From: Euphorbia lathyris
Taxonomy: Eukaryota; Streptophyta; Magnoliopsida; Malpighiales; Euphorbiaceae
Assembly: GCF_963576675.1 (NCBI RefSeq)
Contig: NC_088919.1
Span: 42,616,501 to 42,680,500 of the forward strand
Length of the DNA stretch: 64,000 bases
Direction: 5' to 3'
The translations under genes and the position numbers were made by a program. Below the pieces are notes generated by a model, which worked only from the letters and a program-made list of their open reading frames with translations, had not been told where the DNA came from and did not search any database. Below are positions 31,866-44,521 of the stretch, piece by piece. The number at the start of each line of letters is the position of its first letter. Position 1 is the first letter of the stretch.

Positions 31866-32615
31866 TTAATCCCTCATATAAATCCCAACAGACTGCTCGG
31901 TCTCAAAAATCTCTACAGCTTCATGGATTGTGTCGATATAATCAGATGGAAGACTTGACCATGGTGTTTCGGCACGTCTCCAGACTTCACTGCAATTGTT
32001 TTTCTGTGCACTTGCTCGTTGGAGAGAAATAGATGCATCAACAAAAGATTGCCAATTTGCACATAAAGAAGTTGGATAAGCATCATGAAGCTCATAAAAT
32101 GCAGTAGACGGTGTCACTTTCAGGAAAAATATTACAGAAATATTTTTCCTCTGCGTATAGTTTGCTTTGAAAACCCTCGTGTTTTCAAACAACAATCAAG
32201 AAAAATACGCATTCCATGCATCGAGTGGCATAAACCATTTCATAAATGTTTGTACGTTTGCAGGAATAGTACCTCCACATAGACCGTCACACCATTCAGA
32301 TAAAGAAAATTCCATTGGTATGTAATGCATGTAGCATAAGAAACAACACATGTGCATTGAGCTCCTGGGAAACTCTCCCCTTATTGGAAGTTTGAAACAA
32401 GACATAAACGGGAAATCAGGATGAAACATTTCCGGTTGAATAAATGTTTGCCCGTAACATCGGACAACATCATATTGATATTCAATCATCTTTTGAGTAC
32501 ACTCAGACTGGTTGAGGGTTATGATGATGCTATATTCCATGGGGAAGTTGGATGGATCCATTTTCACAAGTGGGTGATCATGGAGACTGGGTTGTGTGGG
32601 TCTTATAGAAAGCAT
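31866..32615 (-). pseudogene. unidentified MULE-borne ORF (about 248 codons, one stop), copy 1
   Basis: ATG 32615 on minus opens 139 codons to TGA at 32196-32198. The same frame then stays open for another 109 codons to 31866. The sequence looks like real protein: even composition, several Trp and Cys, blocks such as CFLCYMHYIPMEF, FMKWFMPLDAWNAYF and TPWSSLPSDYIDTIHEAVEI. I do not recognise the family. It lies between the Ulp1-like gene and mudrA, in the same orientation as mudrA. It could be a captured host gene fragment or an accessory MULE gene. Confidence 0.5.
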
Positions 32616-32623
32616 AAAGCGAA

Positions 32624-32848
32624 AGATCCCATGTGCTATCTACTAAATCATTACAGACCCCACTATCCCATGTGCTATCTACTGAACCATTATACAGAAC
32701 CCACTATCCCATGTGCTATCTACTGAATCATTACAGACCCCACTATCCCATGTGCTATCTACTGAATCATTATACAGAACCCACTATCCCATGTGCTATC
32801 TACTGAATCATTATACAGAACCCACTATCCCATGTGCTATCTACTGAA
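32624..32848. repeat. 39-41-bp tandem repeat, six units, copy 1
   Basis: Six copies of CCCATGTGCTATCTACTGAA followed by a TCATTACAGACCCCACTAT or CCATTATACAGAACCCACTAT variant. Confidence 0.9.
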
Positions 32849-32929
32849 TTAGTAAACATAATTCTACAAAACATAATAAAGTTTCATCGTACAAATTCAT
32901 TACAATAATGAATCTCACAAGACATAAGA

Positions 32930-33040
32930 ATACATGTTCTTACAAAAACATAAGGATACTTGTTCTTACAAAAACATAAGGATACTTGTTCTTACAAAAA
33001 CATAAGGATACTTGTTCTTACAAAAACATAAGGATAAATT
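32930..33040. repeat. 26-bp tandem repeat, copy 1
   Basis: Four units of ACATAAGGATACTTGTTCTT plus ACAAAA, just downstream of the mudrA stop. Confidence 0.9.
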
Positions 33041-33054
33041 CTGCTCAAACCGCA

Positions 33055-35684
33055 TCAATTGTTCGAAGTCCTAGAACTTCGTGAACTTGCTATTGTACTT
33101 GGAGTTTGAATTGTATTTGGCAACGGTCGGTGACAATTCAACCTATTATGCCCGCTATTCCCACATCGGCTACATACCATTGGCAATGGGTTTTCACCTT
33201 GTGACAGTCTTCTATTCTGACTTATTGGTCGTCCAACTGGGGCAGCACCTCTTACAAGGGGAAGCACCTTCCTTGGAGGGTCACAATTTGTCCACTCCGT
33301 CTGGGGTCCAAGTGGGTAGATACACTCTGCGTAAGCTAATCTAACTGCGTTGTTGGTGTAATATTTATCAACCCATTGGTATGCGTTACTTAGTCGATTC
33401 TCACATGAAACTTTACATACATGTTTACAAGGAAATTGAGAAAGTTGCCATTGCCTACACGTGCAAGTACATGCATCTAAGTCAACAATACCCCCTTTCC
33501 CTCGGTCCCCAATCTGAAATGTGTGTTGGTTTATTCCACTGAATGTACATGGTATAGCTTTAGTAACATGTTTCTTCATCTTCCGTTCACCGTACAATGA
33601 CAGATAATGTTCTCGTGCTCCTGGAAATGGAAACATGAAGGTAATGTATTTATGTATCATCTAAATTACCAGAAATGACAACGTATAAAATATTTACCAG
33701 CCGTTGTTTGTCTTTCGTAGAACCATCGTTGGACAGTAGTTCTAATGTACTCTATCAACATTGTGATGGGCAAACGTCTTCCTTCAACCATTACCGCGTT
33801 CCATGATTCAGCAATGTTTGTTGTCATTATGTTATAACGAAGGGTATGAAAATATGCACGTGACCATCTCTAGATACCAGCTTGCTCTAGATATACTGCT
33901 GTTGGGCCATGTAGCTCACGTAGTCGAGCGAATGCTTCGATAAAATTTGAAACCCTGTAAGCTTTAGCAGCTCCCTAGTACACATCGCCTATCTTTCTAA
34001 CTGACCTGAATTTGGCCTGCAGGTTCATTTTCAAATGGTGACAACAACATCCATGTATTGCATTTGGAAACACCAAGTTCACAGCATAGTCAATTCCTTT
34101 GTGCCTATCAGAGATGACGGCAAAATTCTCTATGTCCCCAATACATTCTTTGAGCTTGGTCATGAACCAACTCCAAGCCTCGTTGCTCTCGTTTGGTCCA
34201 ACCCTAAAAGCGATAGGATAAATCTAGTTATTACCATCTTTCCCAACTGCAATGTACAATTGTCCTGGATACTTACCTTTTAGGAAGGCTCCATCAACGC
34301 AAATGACAGGCCGAATGTGTTCTTTAAAAGCTCTAAGTGAAGGACCAAACGCCATAAAGAAGTACTGAAAATGATCAGAATCGTCTGTTTGAATATGTGT
34401 TATCGTACCTGGGTTGCATGCTTTCAACATCTCACAGTAGTCCGGCAACAACATGTATGACTCTTCCGGTGAACCCATCACATCTTCTATCGCCCAATTC
34501 CTTACTCTCCAAGCCTGCATATACGATAATTTTATTTTATAGTGGGTCTCAAAATCTTTCACAATGTCCTTTGGTCTAAACACTCTACCCTGGATATCAA
34601 ACTTATTTGAAAGTAGTATGCCAGCCACCCGTTTCCCCGCTTGCCTGTGATGTGGTAACATTTGATCCCTAGAACATGTGTGGTTGTCCATTGTATCCAT
34701 TCTTCGGAGCCTAAACATACTTGAATTGGATATCGCAATTCCTCTAGCACGCCGTTTACATACATCCGAATGTCTACATCTAACCTCAAACATGGACTTG
34801 TTAGACTTGTACACTTTCCATTCGAACCTGTTATTCACTGCGTATTTACCTAGTGCATCCTGCAATTCTCATTTGTTGGAGAACATGTCGTGTACCTTTA
34901 AACCGACAACCCCTTTCGATGAACTATCTTCAATAGTAAACTTGGGTGCATCATGGATCTCAGGTAGCCATCGAAATGGATCACTCCTCTTCCTTATTGT
35001 TTCTACATTCTCTGCCAATACCCTGCTTTGGGGAACAGCTTCGCAATGCGATTGTCTCGGAGGGGTAGGTTGTCCATCATTTACCGTTTCCTCTATGTCA
35101 TCATGACCCCAAATGTCATCGTCGTACATCTGGTCCTCCGGATGATAAACTGGATTCGAGCTAATATCATCTAAACCAGGAGTGTGGGATGCAATATTGC
35201 ACTCAGTGATTGGTTCTTTTCCTGGCCTATGAGGGGGGCGTTCAACAGTTGTGTTGTCTACTTCAGGAGTTGTTTCAAATACAACTATGGCATTGGCATC
35301 ACAACTTGAATGAATAACATTCTCTACCTTCGTGACTCGCGGTTGGATTGTTTGTGACTCAAAATTAGCATATAGTGGGGTAACAGCGTCAGTTTTCATC
35401 CGATAATAATCTAAAAAACACCCAACATCACTTGAATCAACAATCGGAACTACTACCCCAGGTAGTTGCTTTCATCCGAAAGTTAACTGCATAGTCATAC
35501 GCAGATCAAATGACATTGGATCAACATGAGCAGTAGTGTATACTATCTCTTGCAGCCTTTCCAAGCTCAATCTCGGAGACAGCTTCAGCAATTTCTTCTC
35601 ACCCCCCTCGTATGTCATGGTCTTACCAACTGTTTTCCACCGGCCATTCCACATGATCACACACAACACAAACTGGTCTGACAT
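33055..35684 (-). pseudogene. mudrA: mudrA-type MULE transposase, copy 1, five nonsense codons
   Basis: ATG 35684 (MSDQFVLCVIMWNGRW). Exon 1 runs 35684-33698, a GT-AG intron occupies 33621-33697 and exon 2 ends at 33055, giving about 850 codons. Domains: N-terminal small domain; acidic spacer; MuDR DNA-binding region (FEWKVYKSNKSMFEVRC near 34800-34850); MULE transposase core with catalytic D in VICVDGAFLKGKY (about 34290), D in VISDRHKGI (about 34110) and E in NIAESWNAVM (about 33800), plus a CCHH-type insertion near 34050; SWIM zinc finger CTCRQWQLSQFPCKHVC near 33410-33470; C-terminal CCHC knuckle CSRCGNSGHNRLNC near 33140. In-frame stops at 35472-35474, 34869-34871, 34224-34226, 33975-33977 and 33870-33872. 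It would bind the TIRs and cut the element out; this copy cannot. Confidence 0.9.
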
Positions 35685-35793
35685 GCTTCTATCAATAATA
35701 AACAAAAAAAGGAATGAGATAACAGAATGAAATAACATCATTAAATAACATACACTTCGCATACTTCGCATAATTCGCAGTTATTCGAATATG

Positions 35794-36027
35794 ACTAAAC
35801 CTTCCGCTTAATACTGAGTAAATAGAATATGTTGATATACCTGACCTATATCTGAAAACTGACCTTAGACTTACTCATTTAAACCTTTAAAATGTTTTGA
35901 GTAAAACTAAGTCAGTAGCTCAACCCTTACGGGGGAGTTTGCTAAATTATACTAGGTCAACTATCATGGGGGAGCTCATACTGAGTTCCTCGCTGAATAG
36001 TTTTGCCAACATCAAAATGGGGGAGTT
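35794..36027 (+). mobile_element. Sirevirus 3' tail fragment, copy 2
   Basis: Copy of 27028-27261 with the three GGGGGAG tracts. It joins MULE sequence directly at 35789-35793, so this Sirevirus fragment has no coding region. Confidence 0.93.
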
Positions 36028-37364
36028 TGTTGAAACACTTTTCCACATAATTTTGATTTGACAAAATTGTTTAAGTATAATTTAAAATACATATTCTAAA
36101 CACACTAAGTTTAAATGCTTTGATTTATTCTACTAATGTGTTTGTTCAATGTTGAGTTAAAACTGTTATAAGACATAAGGATTAAAAGGCCCAAGCCCAA
36201 TACGGAAGCCAAGGCCCAAGTCAAACAACTCAGTACAACTCGGCCCGCGTATGTCAAGACGTTGCCGTTTTGAACAAAACGCAACTCAGCAAACGGAAGG
36301 ATCTAGAAGACCTTCGGGAACAACTTCAAGATGAAGCTGCTGAGTAGTCTCAACAAAGCATACAAGACAGCAGCTGGCGAAGGAAAACTTCCAGACAAAG
36401 TATTTCCCCTTTGGGCAAAGTTCAGACGACACAGTATGCTGTCCAGTTGACTTTACCATAAAAGGAGAGACAGTCTGCTGAGCTGACCGAGGACAGAAGA
36501 TACACAATTATGATTGGCCGAGAGCTCTGAGCAAGTCAGGATGACAACGACATATAGCCGTTTCCCTCCAACGGTTATTTCGAAATTCGAAATGATCGAT
36601 GCCCAGACGTCTCTATAAATAGTGCCATCACAAGCTTCACTAAACACAGAACTTGATCAAGCAGTTACGCTGACCAAATTTCTACAAGTTCTGCAAGCAA
36701 AGAAGCAAAGCAAAATCTTACACTACAATTCTTATATCTGTGTAAAAGTCTAGAGTGATTGTTTCAATCGTCTAAAGTGTCTTAGAAAATCTTTGTATAG
36801 GACAAAACACTTATCATTTCTAGAGATAGAAAGGAGAGGCTGAGTACTCGGTTTTAAGTACTCAGCGAGAGATTAGGATTGAGTAGAGGTATAGAGGAAG
36901 GTACTCTTGTCATACTCAGTTGCTGATATTGTAAAAGGTTTGAGGCTCTACCTTTAAAGAGCTCAGTAGAGGATTCGAAATCTCGGAACGTGTTCCGGGG
37001 ACAGGACGTAGGCTTAGAAGAAGCCGAACCTGGATAAATCTGCTGAGTGAAGTATTTCTTACCTTAACTCCTTATATATATTGCTTGCTTTAAATAACCA
37101 AAAACTAACCAAGTAAAGAAGGTCAAGTTGAGTTGTGCGCGCTGAACGTCTGAGCTCAAGAATAGACTCTAAGTGCTATCTCCTGACTCAAGCTAAGAAA
37201 CTGACCTAGTCACCAGTTGACTAAGCCAGTATCTTGCTGTTTACTCAGCGCCGCTGTTAAAACCTTTTTCCTTAGAAAAAGAAGTCTGCCCTAATTGCGA
37301 AAAAGTTTAAATAGTTCCTAACCCCCCCTTGGAACTATACTTGCAACCCTATAAGGGACCAATA
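36028..37364 (+). repeat. Sirevirus 3' LTR, copy 2
   Basis: Same as 27262-28598, including the 11-bp duplication and the TA end, with one base difference seen near 36293. It is therefore a duplicate of the 3' LTR, not an independent solo LTR. Confidence 0.94.
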
Positions 37365-37369
37365 GTAGA

Positions 37370-39987
37370 GAGAGCATAAATCACAAAGATATATTCGATA
37401 CCTTCTTAGAGACTAATTGGGAAAAAAAATAACGATGATGCGGTGGCAATGGCTATCTTGTTCGTTATACACAGGTTCCTACTCACAACTGATGCAGTGA
37501 AAAAGGTTGATGATAATATCATCAACCTAACTGATTTCCCGACTGTATTTAACTCGTTTCCATGGGGTGTGCCTGCTTGGAATGAGCTGTACAAGACGAT
37601 AGGATGTGGGATCCCAGGAAGGAAGAAGGCATTTGATGCGTACAACGCGGAAGAAGGAAAGAAGAAGGTTGTCCCATATCAGCTTCATGGATTAGCACAA
37701 GCGTTCCATGTATGTTTCCTATATTCATGTGATTTACTTAATGTTAGATTTCAACTGTAATGATTTTTCTTTAATACTTTGTAGGCTTGGATACTGGAGA
37801 TATTGCGTGAACCCCCTAAATACTATTTGAGGAGACCAAAGAACGTGTACCCTCGTATATGTCGGTGGATAAGTGCAAAGAATATAACTTTCTTAGAAGC
37901 TAAAGAAATATTTAAGGTAAGTACATATGTCTTGTGTACAGAATTAATGTGTGCTTTGGATGTAAGTAACATGTGCTTATGGAGTTGGGTTTGATTTTTC
38001 ATGTTTTCAGTCAGTTGATGTGCAAGCATCTGAACTTGTTATCGAGGAAGATGAGGCAAAGTGTGATTGGTATGCGCCAATGAAGGATTATTTTGATGGG
38101 AAAGCTGTAGACCTTGACCTTGATGTGTTATTCGCACCTTATAAGGGGTCTGAGCTAAGTCAAGAAGAGGAGAACAATGAGGAAGAGAATGAGGTAAATA
38201 ATGAGGAAGAGAATGCTGTAGAGAGTGAGGAAGAGAATGCTGTAGGTAATCAGGGCGAAGAGGATGTTGGAAATGAGGAGGAAGAGTATGTTTATATAGA
38301 TGAGGAGGATAGAATTAGAAACGAGAAGAGGTGTAAGAAGAAGAATGAAGTGAATGTACAGGCAAATGAGGAAGAAGAGAGGAAGGCAAGGATGCGAGAG
38401 AGATTTGAAATGTTGAAGGTGGAATTTAAAGATTCATTGGCAGATGAATTCGAGCGGAAGATGAGATCGGAGTTCAATAAGTCTAATAGGCGAGAGAGAG
38501 TGGAGTTGAAGGAGGAGTTGATGGCAGAGTTGAAGGTGGAGTTCAGGGAGGAATTGAGGGGAGAGTTGAGGGCGGAGTTGAAGGACGAGTTGAGGGTGGA
38601 GTTGAAGGAGGAGTTGATGGCGGAGCTACGGGCTGTGAGTAAGGCAGATCGGATGGGAGAGCTTCTTGGATGTGATATGTATACGAATTTCGACTTTATG
38701 GGGGAAATAGGTGGGGATGTGGGGGAGGCGAACGTTGTAGAAGAGCATATTGCGGAACATAGTGAAGAAGAAAAGAAGAATGAAGACCAGGATAGGAAAG
38801 AAGATCAGAGTGGAGTAGATAAGAAGGAAGAGAGCGAGAGGAAGGAAGAGGGTGAGAGGAAGGAAGAGCAGTGTGGAGAGGATAAGAAAGAAGAGGGTGA
38901 GAGGAAGGAGGAGCAGTGTGGGGAGGTGATTGAAATCGGCGATGACACGGAACCACAAGAGATGCTCCCTGAAAAGGTATATGATAGTTTATATACATGT
39001 AGTTTTATATTTATTTTTAAATATGTTCCTTACAGGATGTTGGTCGTTATGTTTTGACAGGAAGCAATTATCACTTTAAGCGAGAACACACAAGCCGTGA
39101 TAGATGATGTGCATCAGCCTCAGCCGTTAAGGGCTGTGCGACAAAGGAAGCGATCACATCACGTGACAACACCGTACACGGAGGAAAAGAAAAGAAAAAG
39201 GTGTAAGCAGTTGGCTACGAAGGGAACTAAGAAGGTAGCCAAGAAGGGAACTAAGTCGGTAGATCAGTGTATGGATATTGTCGTATCACAGAGTCCCGCC
39301 TTTCCTAGAGCACCTCCTGTACCTACGTCATGGTCAGTCCGGATTGATAAGGACGATGTGTCTACGTATGAGGTATGGAGGAATTTTTTCAACAAAAAGT
39401 CATCAAGGCTCGTTAAAGGGACAGAACCACTGTAGCCGGAAATCCCGTGGTTCATACAAGCTGAGACACCGGGAAAATATTGGGACGGGGAGGTATTGCT
39501 TTTAAATATTATGGTTTGTTTGTTTGTGATGCATATGTTTGTGAAGCATGTGTTTGACTTATGTCTATATTTCTTTTTTAACTAGCACATCGATGCATTC
39601 ATGTATCTGTTGCGGCGCCAGTCGTTCGAGAATGGTTTAGATGCGGACTGGACTACATATGATAGCCAATTCACCGGATATATACAGTTGACACACAATC
39701 TGGATATGGGCCACGTGTGTAATACGATCAATGGGAGAGATGACATGTTTATGAGACCATGGAAGGGTTTGAAGCGAATATTCATGCCATTCAACATAAA
39801 ATGAAACCACTGGATATTAGGAGTGCTAAATACAACGAATATGCACATGTACATATATGATAGTTGTCTTTCTAATGACAGTGAGGAGAAGCTTGGTCAA
39901 GTACTCCAGAGGCCCATGACCGTACTTGCATGGCAAAACCATAGGGTGGACTGGTCAAAATCAGGACAACTGGATAGGGTGGACTAG
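37370..39987 (+). pseudogene. DUF1985/Ulp1-like gene, 3' part, copy 2
   Basis: Exons 37370-37709, 37785-37916, 38011-38976, 39061-39492 and 39586 onward, with stops at 39433-39435, 39802-39804 and 39985-39987. It is the same decayed gene as at 28604 and shares the missing catalytic Cys segment. It has no exon 1 or DUF1985 start of its own: upstream is only the duplicated LTR. Confidence 0.75.
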
Positions 39988-40230
39988 GCTACCGGACACT
40001 CCACAACAGAGAACATCATCGAACGATTGTGGGATGCTGGTGTGCATTTTTTCTTAACTTTTAACAGCTGGTCGGCAGGTGCATGAATTAGACCCAGATG
40101 ACGGAGATTTCCTTAGATTACGTGTTGTCCTTGAAATTTTCCATGGCAAACTGTATAAATTTTGAGTTTTACTATTGGTGTTTTTTGTACTTGTTATATC
40201 TTTTGTTATATATTGTGCCCAGTTTGCAGT

Positions 40231-40466
40231 ATTCATATTCGCGAAGGTACCATTGCATATGCGAATCACATCAGCTTCGCGAACATACCTCCTGATCCGC
40301 AAACTGGTGTATTCGCGAACATCCACTTCTCGGACATACATCCTGATCCGCAAACTGGTGTATTCGCGAACATCTACTTCGCGGACATACCTCCTGATCC
40401 GCAAACTGGTGTATTCGCGTATTCGCATATCTCTGAAATCGCGAAGTTGTCCATATATTCGCGAAG
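40231..40466. repeat. TTCGCGAA island with 51-bp minisatellite, copy 2
   Basis: Same unit number and sequence as at 31465-31700. Minisatellites normally change quickly, so this agreement points to a very recent duplication. Confidence 0.85.
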
Positions 40467-40495
40467 TTGTTTTACACAAACTAAAACACACATTA

Positions 40496-40608
40496 TTTCG
40501 ATACAACCAAACATTCTAAAAACACACTTTATTTCGATACAATCAAACATTCTAAAAACACACTTTATTTCGATACAACCAAACATTCTAAAAACACATT
40601 ATTTGACT
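40496..40608. repeat. 36-bp tandem repeat, copy 2
   Basis: Same three units as at 31730-31842. Confidence 0.85.
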
Positions 40609-40631
40609 AGTTCAACAACACATAAACTACA

Positions 40632-41381
40632 TTAATCCCTCATATAAATCCCAACAGACTGCTCGGTCTCAAAAATCTCTACAGCTTCATGGATTGTGTC
40701 GATATAATCAGATGGAAGACTTGACCATGGTGTTTCGGCACGTCTCCAGACTTCACTGCAATTGTTTTTCTGTGCACTTGCTCGTTGGAGAGAAATAGAT
40801 GCATCAACAAAAGATTGCCAATTTGCACATAAAGAAGTTGGATAAGCATCATGAAGCTCATAAAATGCAGTAGACGGTGTCACTTTCAGGAAAAATATTA
40901 CAGAAATATTTTTCCTCTGCGTATAGTTTGCTTTGAAAACCCTCGTGTTTTCAAACAACAATCAAGAAAAATACGCATTCCATGCATCGAGTGGCATAAA
41001 CCATTTCATAAATGTTTGTACGTTTGCAGGAATAGTACCTCCACATAGACCGTCACACCATTCAGATAAAGAAAATTCCATTGGTATGTAATGCATGTAG
41101 CATAAGAAACAACACATGTGCATTGAGCTCCTGGGAAACTCTCCCCTTATTGGAAGTTTGAAACAAGACATAAACGGGAAATCAGGATGAAACATTTCCG
41201 GTTGAATAAATGTTTGCCCGTAACATCGGACAACATCATATTGATATTCAATCATCTTTTGAGTACACTCAGACTGGTTGAGGGTTATGATGATGCTATA
41301 TTCCATGGGGAAGTTGGATGGATCCATTTTCACAAGTGGGTGATCATGGAGACTGGGTTGTGTGGGTCTTATAGAAAGCAT
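40632..41381 (-). pseudogene. unidentified MULE-borne ORF, copy 2
   Basis: Same 139 + 109 codon frame with the TGA at 40962-40964 as at 31866-32615. Confidence 0.5.
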
Positions 41382-41389
41382 AAAGCGAA

Positions 41390-41806
41390 AGATCCCATGT
41401 GCTATCTACTAAATCATTACAGACCCCACTATCCCATGTGCTATCTACTGAACCATTATACAGAACCCACTATCCCATGTGCTATCTACTGAATCATTAC
41501 AGACCCCACTATCCCATGTGCTATCTACTGAATCATTATACAGAACCCACTATCCCATGTGCTATCTACTGAATCATTATACAGAACCCACTATCCCATG
41601 TGCTATCTACTGAATTAGTAAACATAATTCTACAAAACATAATAAAGTTTCATCGTACAAATTCATTACAATAATGAATCTCACAAGACATAAGAATACA
41701 TGTTCTTACAAAAACATAAGGATACTTGTTCTTACAAAAACATAAGGATACTTGTTCTTACAAAAACATAAGGATACTTGTTCTTACAAAAACATAAGGA
41801 TAAATT
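41390..41806. repeat. 39-41-bp and 26-bp tandem repeats, copy 2
   Basis: Six units of the CCCATGTGCTATCTACT repeat (41390-41614) and four units of the ACATAAGGATACTTGTTCTT repeat (41696-41806), the same counts as in copy 1. Confidence 0.9.
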
Positions 41807-41820
41807 CTGCTCAAACCGCA

Positions 41821-44450
41821 TCAATTGTTCGAAGTCCTAGAACTTCGTGAACTTGCTATTGTACTTGGAGTTTGAATTGTATTTGGCAACGGTCGGTGAC
41901 AATTCAACCTATTATGCCCGCTATTCCCACATCGGCTACATACCATTGGCAATGGGTTTTCACCTTGTGACAGTCTTCTATTCTGACTTATTGGTCGTCC
42001 AACTGGGGCAGCACCTCTTACAAGGGGAAGCACCTTCCTTGGAGGGTCACAATTTGTCCACTCCGTCTGGGGTCCAAGTGGGTAGATACACTCTGCGTAA
42101 GCTAATCTAACTGCGTTGTTGGTGTAATATTTATCAACCCATTGGTATGCGTTACTTAGTCGATTCTCACATGAAACTTTACATACATGTTTACAAGGAA
42201 ATTGAGAAAGTTGCCATTGCCTACACGTGCAAGTACATGCATCTAAGTCAACAATACCCCCTTTCCCTCGGTCCCCAATCTGAAATGTGTGTTGGTTTAT
42301 TCCACTGAATGTACATGGTATAGCTTTAGTAACATGTTTCTTCATCTTCCGTTCACCGTACAATGACAGATAATGTTCTCGTGCTCCTGGAAATGGAAAC
42401 ATGAAGGTAATGTATTTATGTATCATCTAAATTACCAGAAATGACAACGTATAAAATATTTACCAGCCGTTGTTTGTCTTTCGTAGAACCATCGTTGGAC
42501 AGTAGTTCTAATGTACTCTATCAACATTGTGATGGGCAAACGTCTTCCTTCAACCATTACCGCGTTCCATGATTCAGCAATGTTTGTTGTCATTATGTTA
42601 TAACGAAGGGTATGAAAATATGCACGTGACCATCTCTAGATACCAGCTTGCTCTAGATATACTGCTGTTGGGCCATGTAGCTCACGTAGTCGAGCGAATG
42701 CTTCGATAAAATTTGAAACCCTGTAAGCTTTAGCAGCTCCCTAGTACACATCGCCTATCTTTCTAACTGACCTGAATTTGGCCTGCAGGTTCATTTTCAA
42801 ATGGTGACAACAACATCCATGTATTGCATTTGGAAACACCAAGTTCACAGCATAGTCAATTCCTTTGTGCCTATCAGAGATGACGGCAAAATTCTCTATG
42901 TCCCCAATACATTCTTTGAGCTTGGTCATGAACCAACTCCAAGCCTCGTTGCTCTCGTTTGGTCCAACCCTAAAAGCGATAGGATAAATCTAGTTATTAC
43001 CATCTTTCCCAACTGCAATGTACAATTGTCCTGGATACTTACCTTTTAGGAAGGCTCCATCAACGCAAATGACAGGCCGAATGTGTTCTTTAAAAGCTCT
43101 AAGTGAAGGACCAAACGCCATAAAGAAGTACTGAAAATGATCAGAATCGTCTGTTTGAATATGTGTTATCGTACCTGGGTTGCATGCTTTCAACATCTCA
43201 CAGTAGTCCGGCAACAACATGTATGACTCTTCCGGTGAACCCATCACATCTTCTATCGCCCAATTCCTTACTCTCCAAGCCTGCATATACGATAATTTTA
43301 TTTTATAGTGGGTCTCAAAATCTTTCACAATGTCCTTTGGTCTAAACACTCTACCCTGGATATCAAACTTATTTGAAAGTAGTATGCCAGCCACCCGTTT
43401 CCCCGCTTGCCTGTGATGTGGTAACATTTGATCCCTAGAACATGTGTGGTTGTCCATTGTATCCATTCTTCGGAGCCTAAACATACTTGAATTGGATATC
43501 GCAATTCCTCTAGCACGCCGTTTACATACATCCGAATGTCTACATCTAACCTCAAACATGGACTTGTTAGACTTGTACACTTTCCATTCGAACCTGTTAT
43601 TCACTGCGTATTTACCTAGTGCATCCTGCAATTCTCATTTGTTGGAGAACATGTCGTGTACCTTTAAACCGACAACCCCTTTCGATGAACTATCTTCAAT
43701 AGTAAACTTGGGTGCATCATGGATCTCAGGTAGCCATCGAAATGGATCACTCCTCTTCCTTATTGTTTCTACATTCTCTGCCAATACCCTGCTTTGGGGA
43801 ACAGCTTCGCAATGCGATTGTCTCGGAGGGGTAGGTTGTCCATCATTTACCGTTTCCTCTATGTCATCATGACCCCAAATGTCATCGTCGTACATCTGGT
43901 CCTCCGGATGATAAACTGGATTCGAGCTAATATCATCTAAACCAGGAGTGTGGGATGCAATATTGCACTCAGTGATTGGTTCTTTTCCTGGCCTATGAGG
44001 GGGGCGTTCAACAGTTGTGTTGTCTACTTCAGGAGTTGTTTCAAATACAACTATGGCATTGGCATCACAACTTGAATGAATAACATTCTCTACCTTCGTG
44101 ACTCGCGGTTGGATTGTTTGTGACTCAAAATTAGCATATAGTGGGGTAACAGCGTCAGTTTTCATCCGATAATAATCTAAAAAACACCCAACATCACTTG
44201 AATCAACAATCGGAACTACTACCCCAGGTAGTTGCTTTCATCCGAAAGTTAACTGCATAGTCATACGCAGATCAAATGACATTGGATCAACATGAGCAGT
44301 AGTGTATACTATCTCTTGCAGCCTTTCCAAGCTCAATCTCGGAGACAGCTTCAGCAATTTCTTCTCACCCCCCTCGTATGTCATGGTCTTACCAACTGTT
44401 TTCCACCGGCCATTCCACATGATCACACACAACACAAACTGGTCTGACAT
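41821..44450 (-). pseudogene. mudrA: mudrA-type MULE transposase, copy 2, five nonsense codons
   Basis: ATG 44450; intron 42387-42463; stop end 41821. It carries the same five in-frame stops as copy 1 (offset 8,766), so the gene was already dead before the duplication. Only this copy keeps the natural upstream region leading to the right TIR. Both copies have the SWIM and CCHC fingers and the DDE residues described for copy 1. Confidence 0.9.
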
Positions 44451-44521
44451 GCTTCTATCAATAATAAACAAAAAAAGGAATGAGATAACAGAATGAAATA
44501 ACATCATTAAATAACATACAC

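Larger units (their letters stand above)
27028..35793. repeat. tandem duplication, copy 1 (8,766 bp)
   Basis: Matches 35794-44559 at a constant offset of 8,766 bp. It includes the Sirevirus tail, its 3' LTR, the 3' part of the DUF1985/Ulp1 gene, minisatellites, a minus-strand ORF and mudrA. The only difference I noticed is one base near 27527 versus 36293. The breakpoints share ATATG at 27023-27027, 35789-35793 and 44555-44559. Confidence 0.95.

Noticed and set aside
35794..37364. Apparent solo LTR or independent second Sirevirus insertion
   Set aside because: It shares the same 3' end mutation, 11-bp duplication and flanking MULE sequence as 27262-28598, so it is part of the 8,766-bp duplication.
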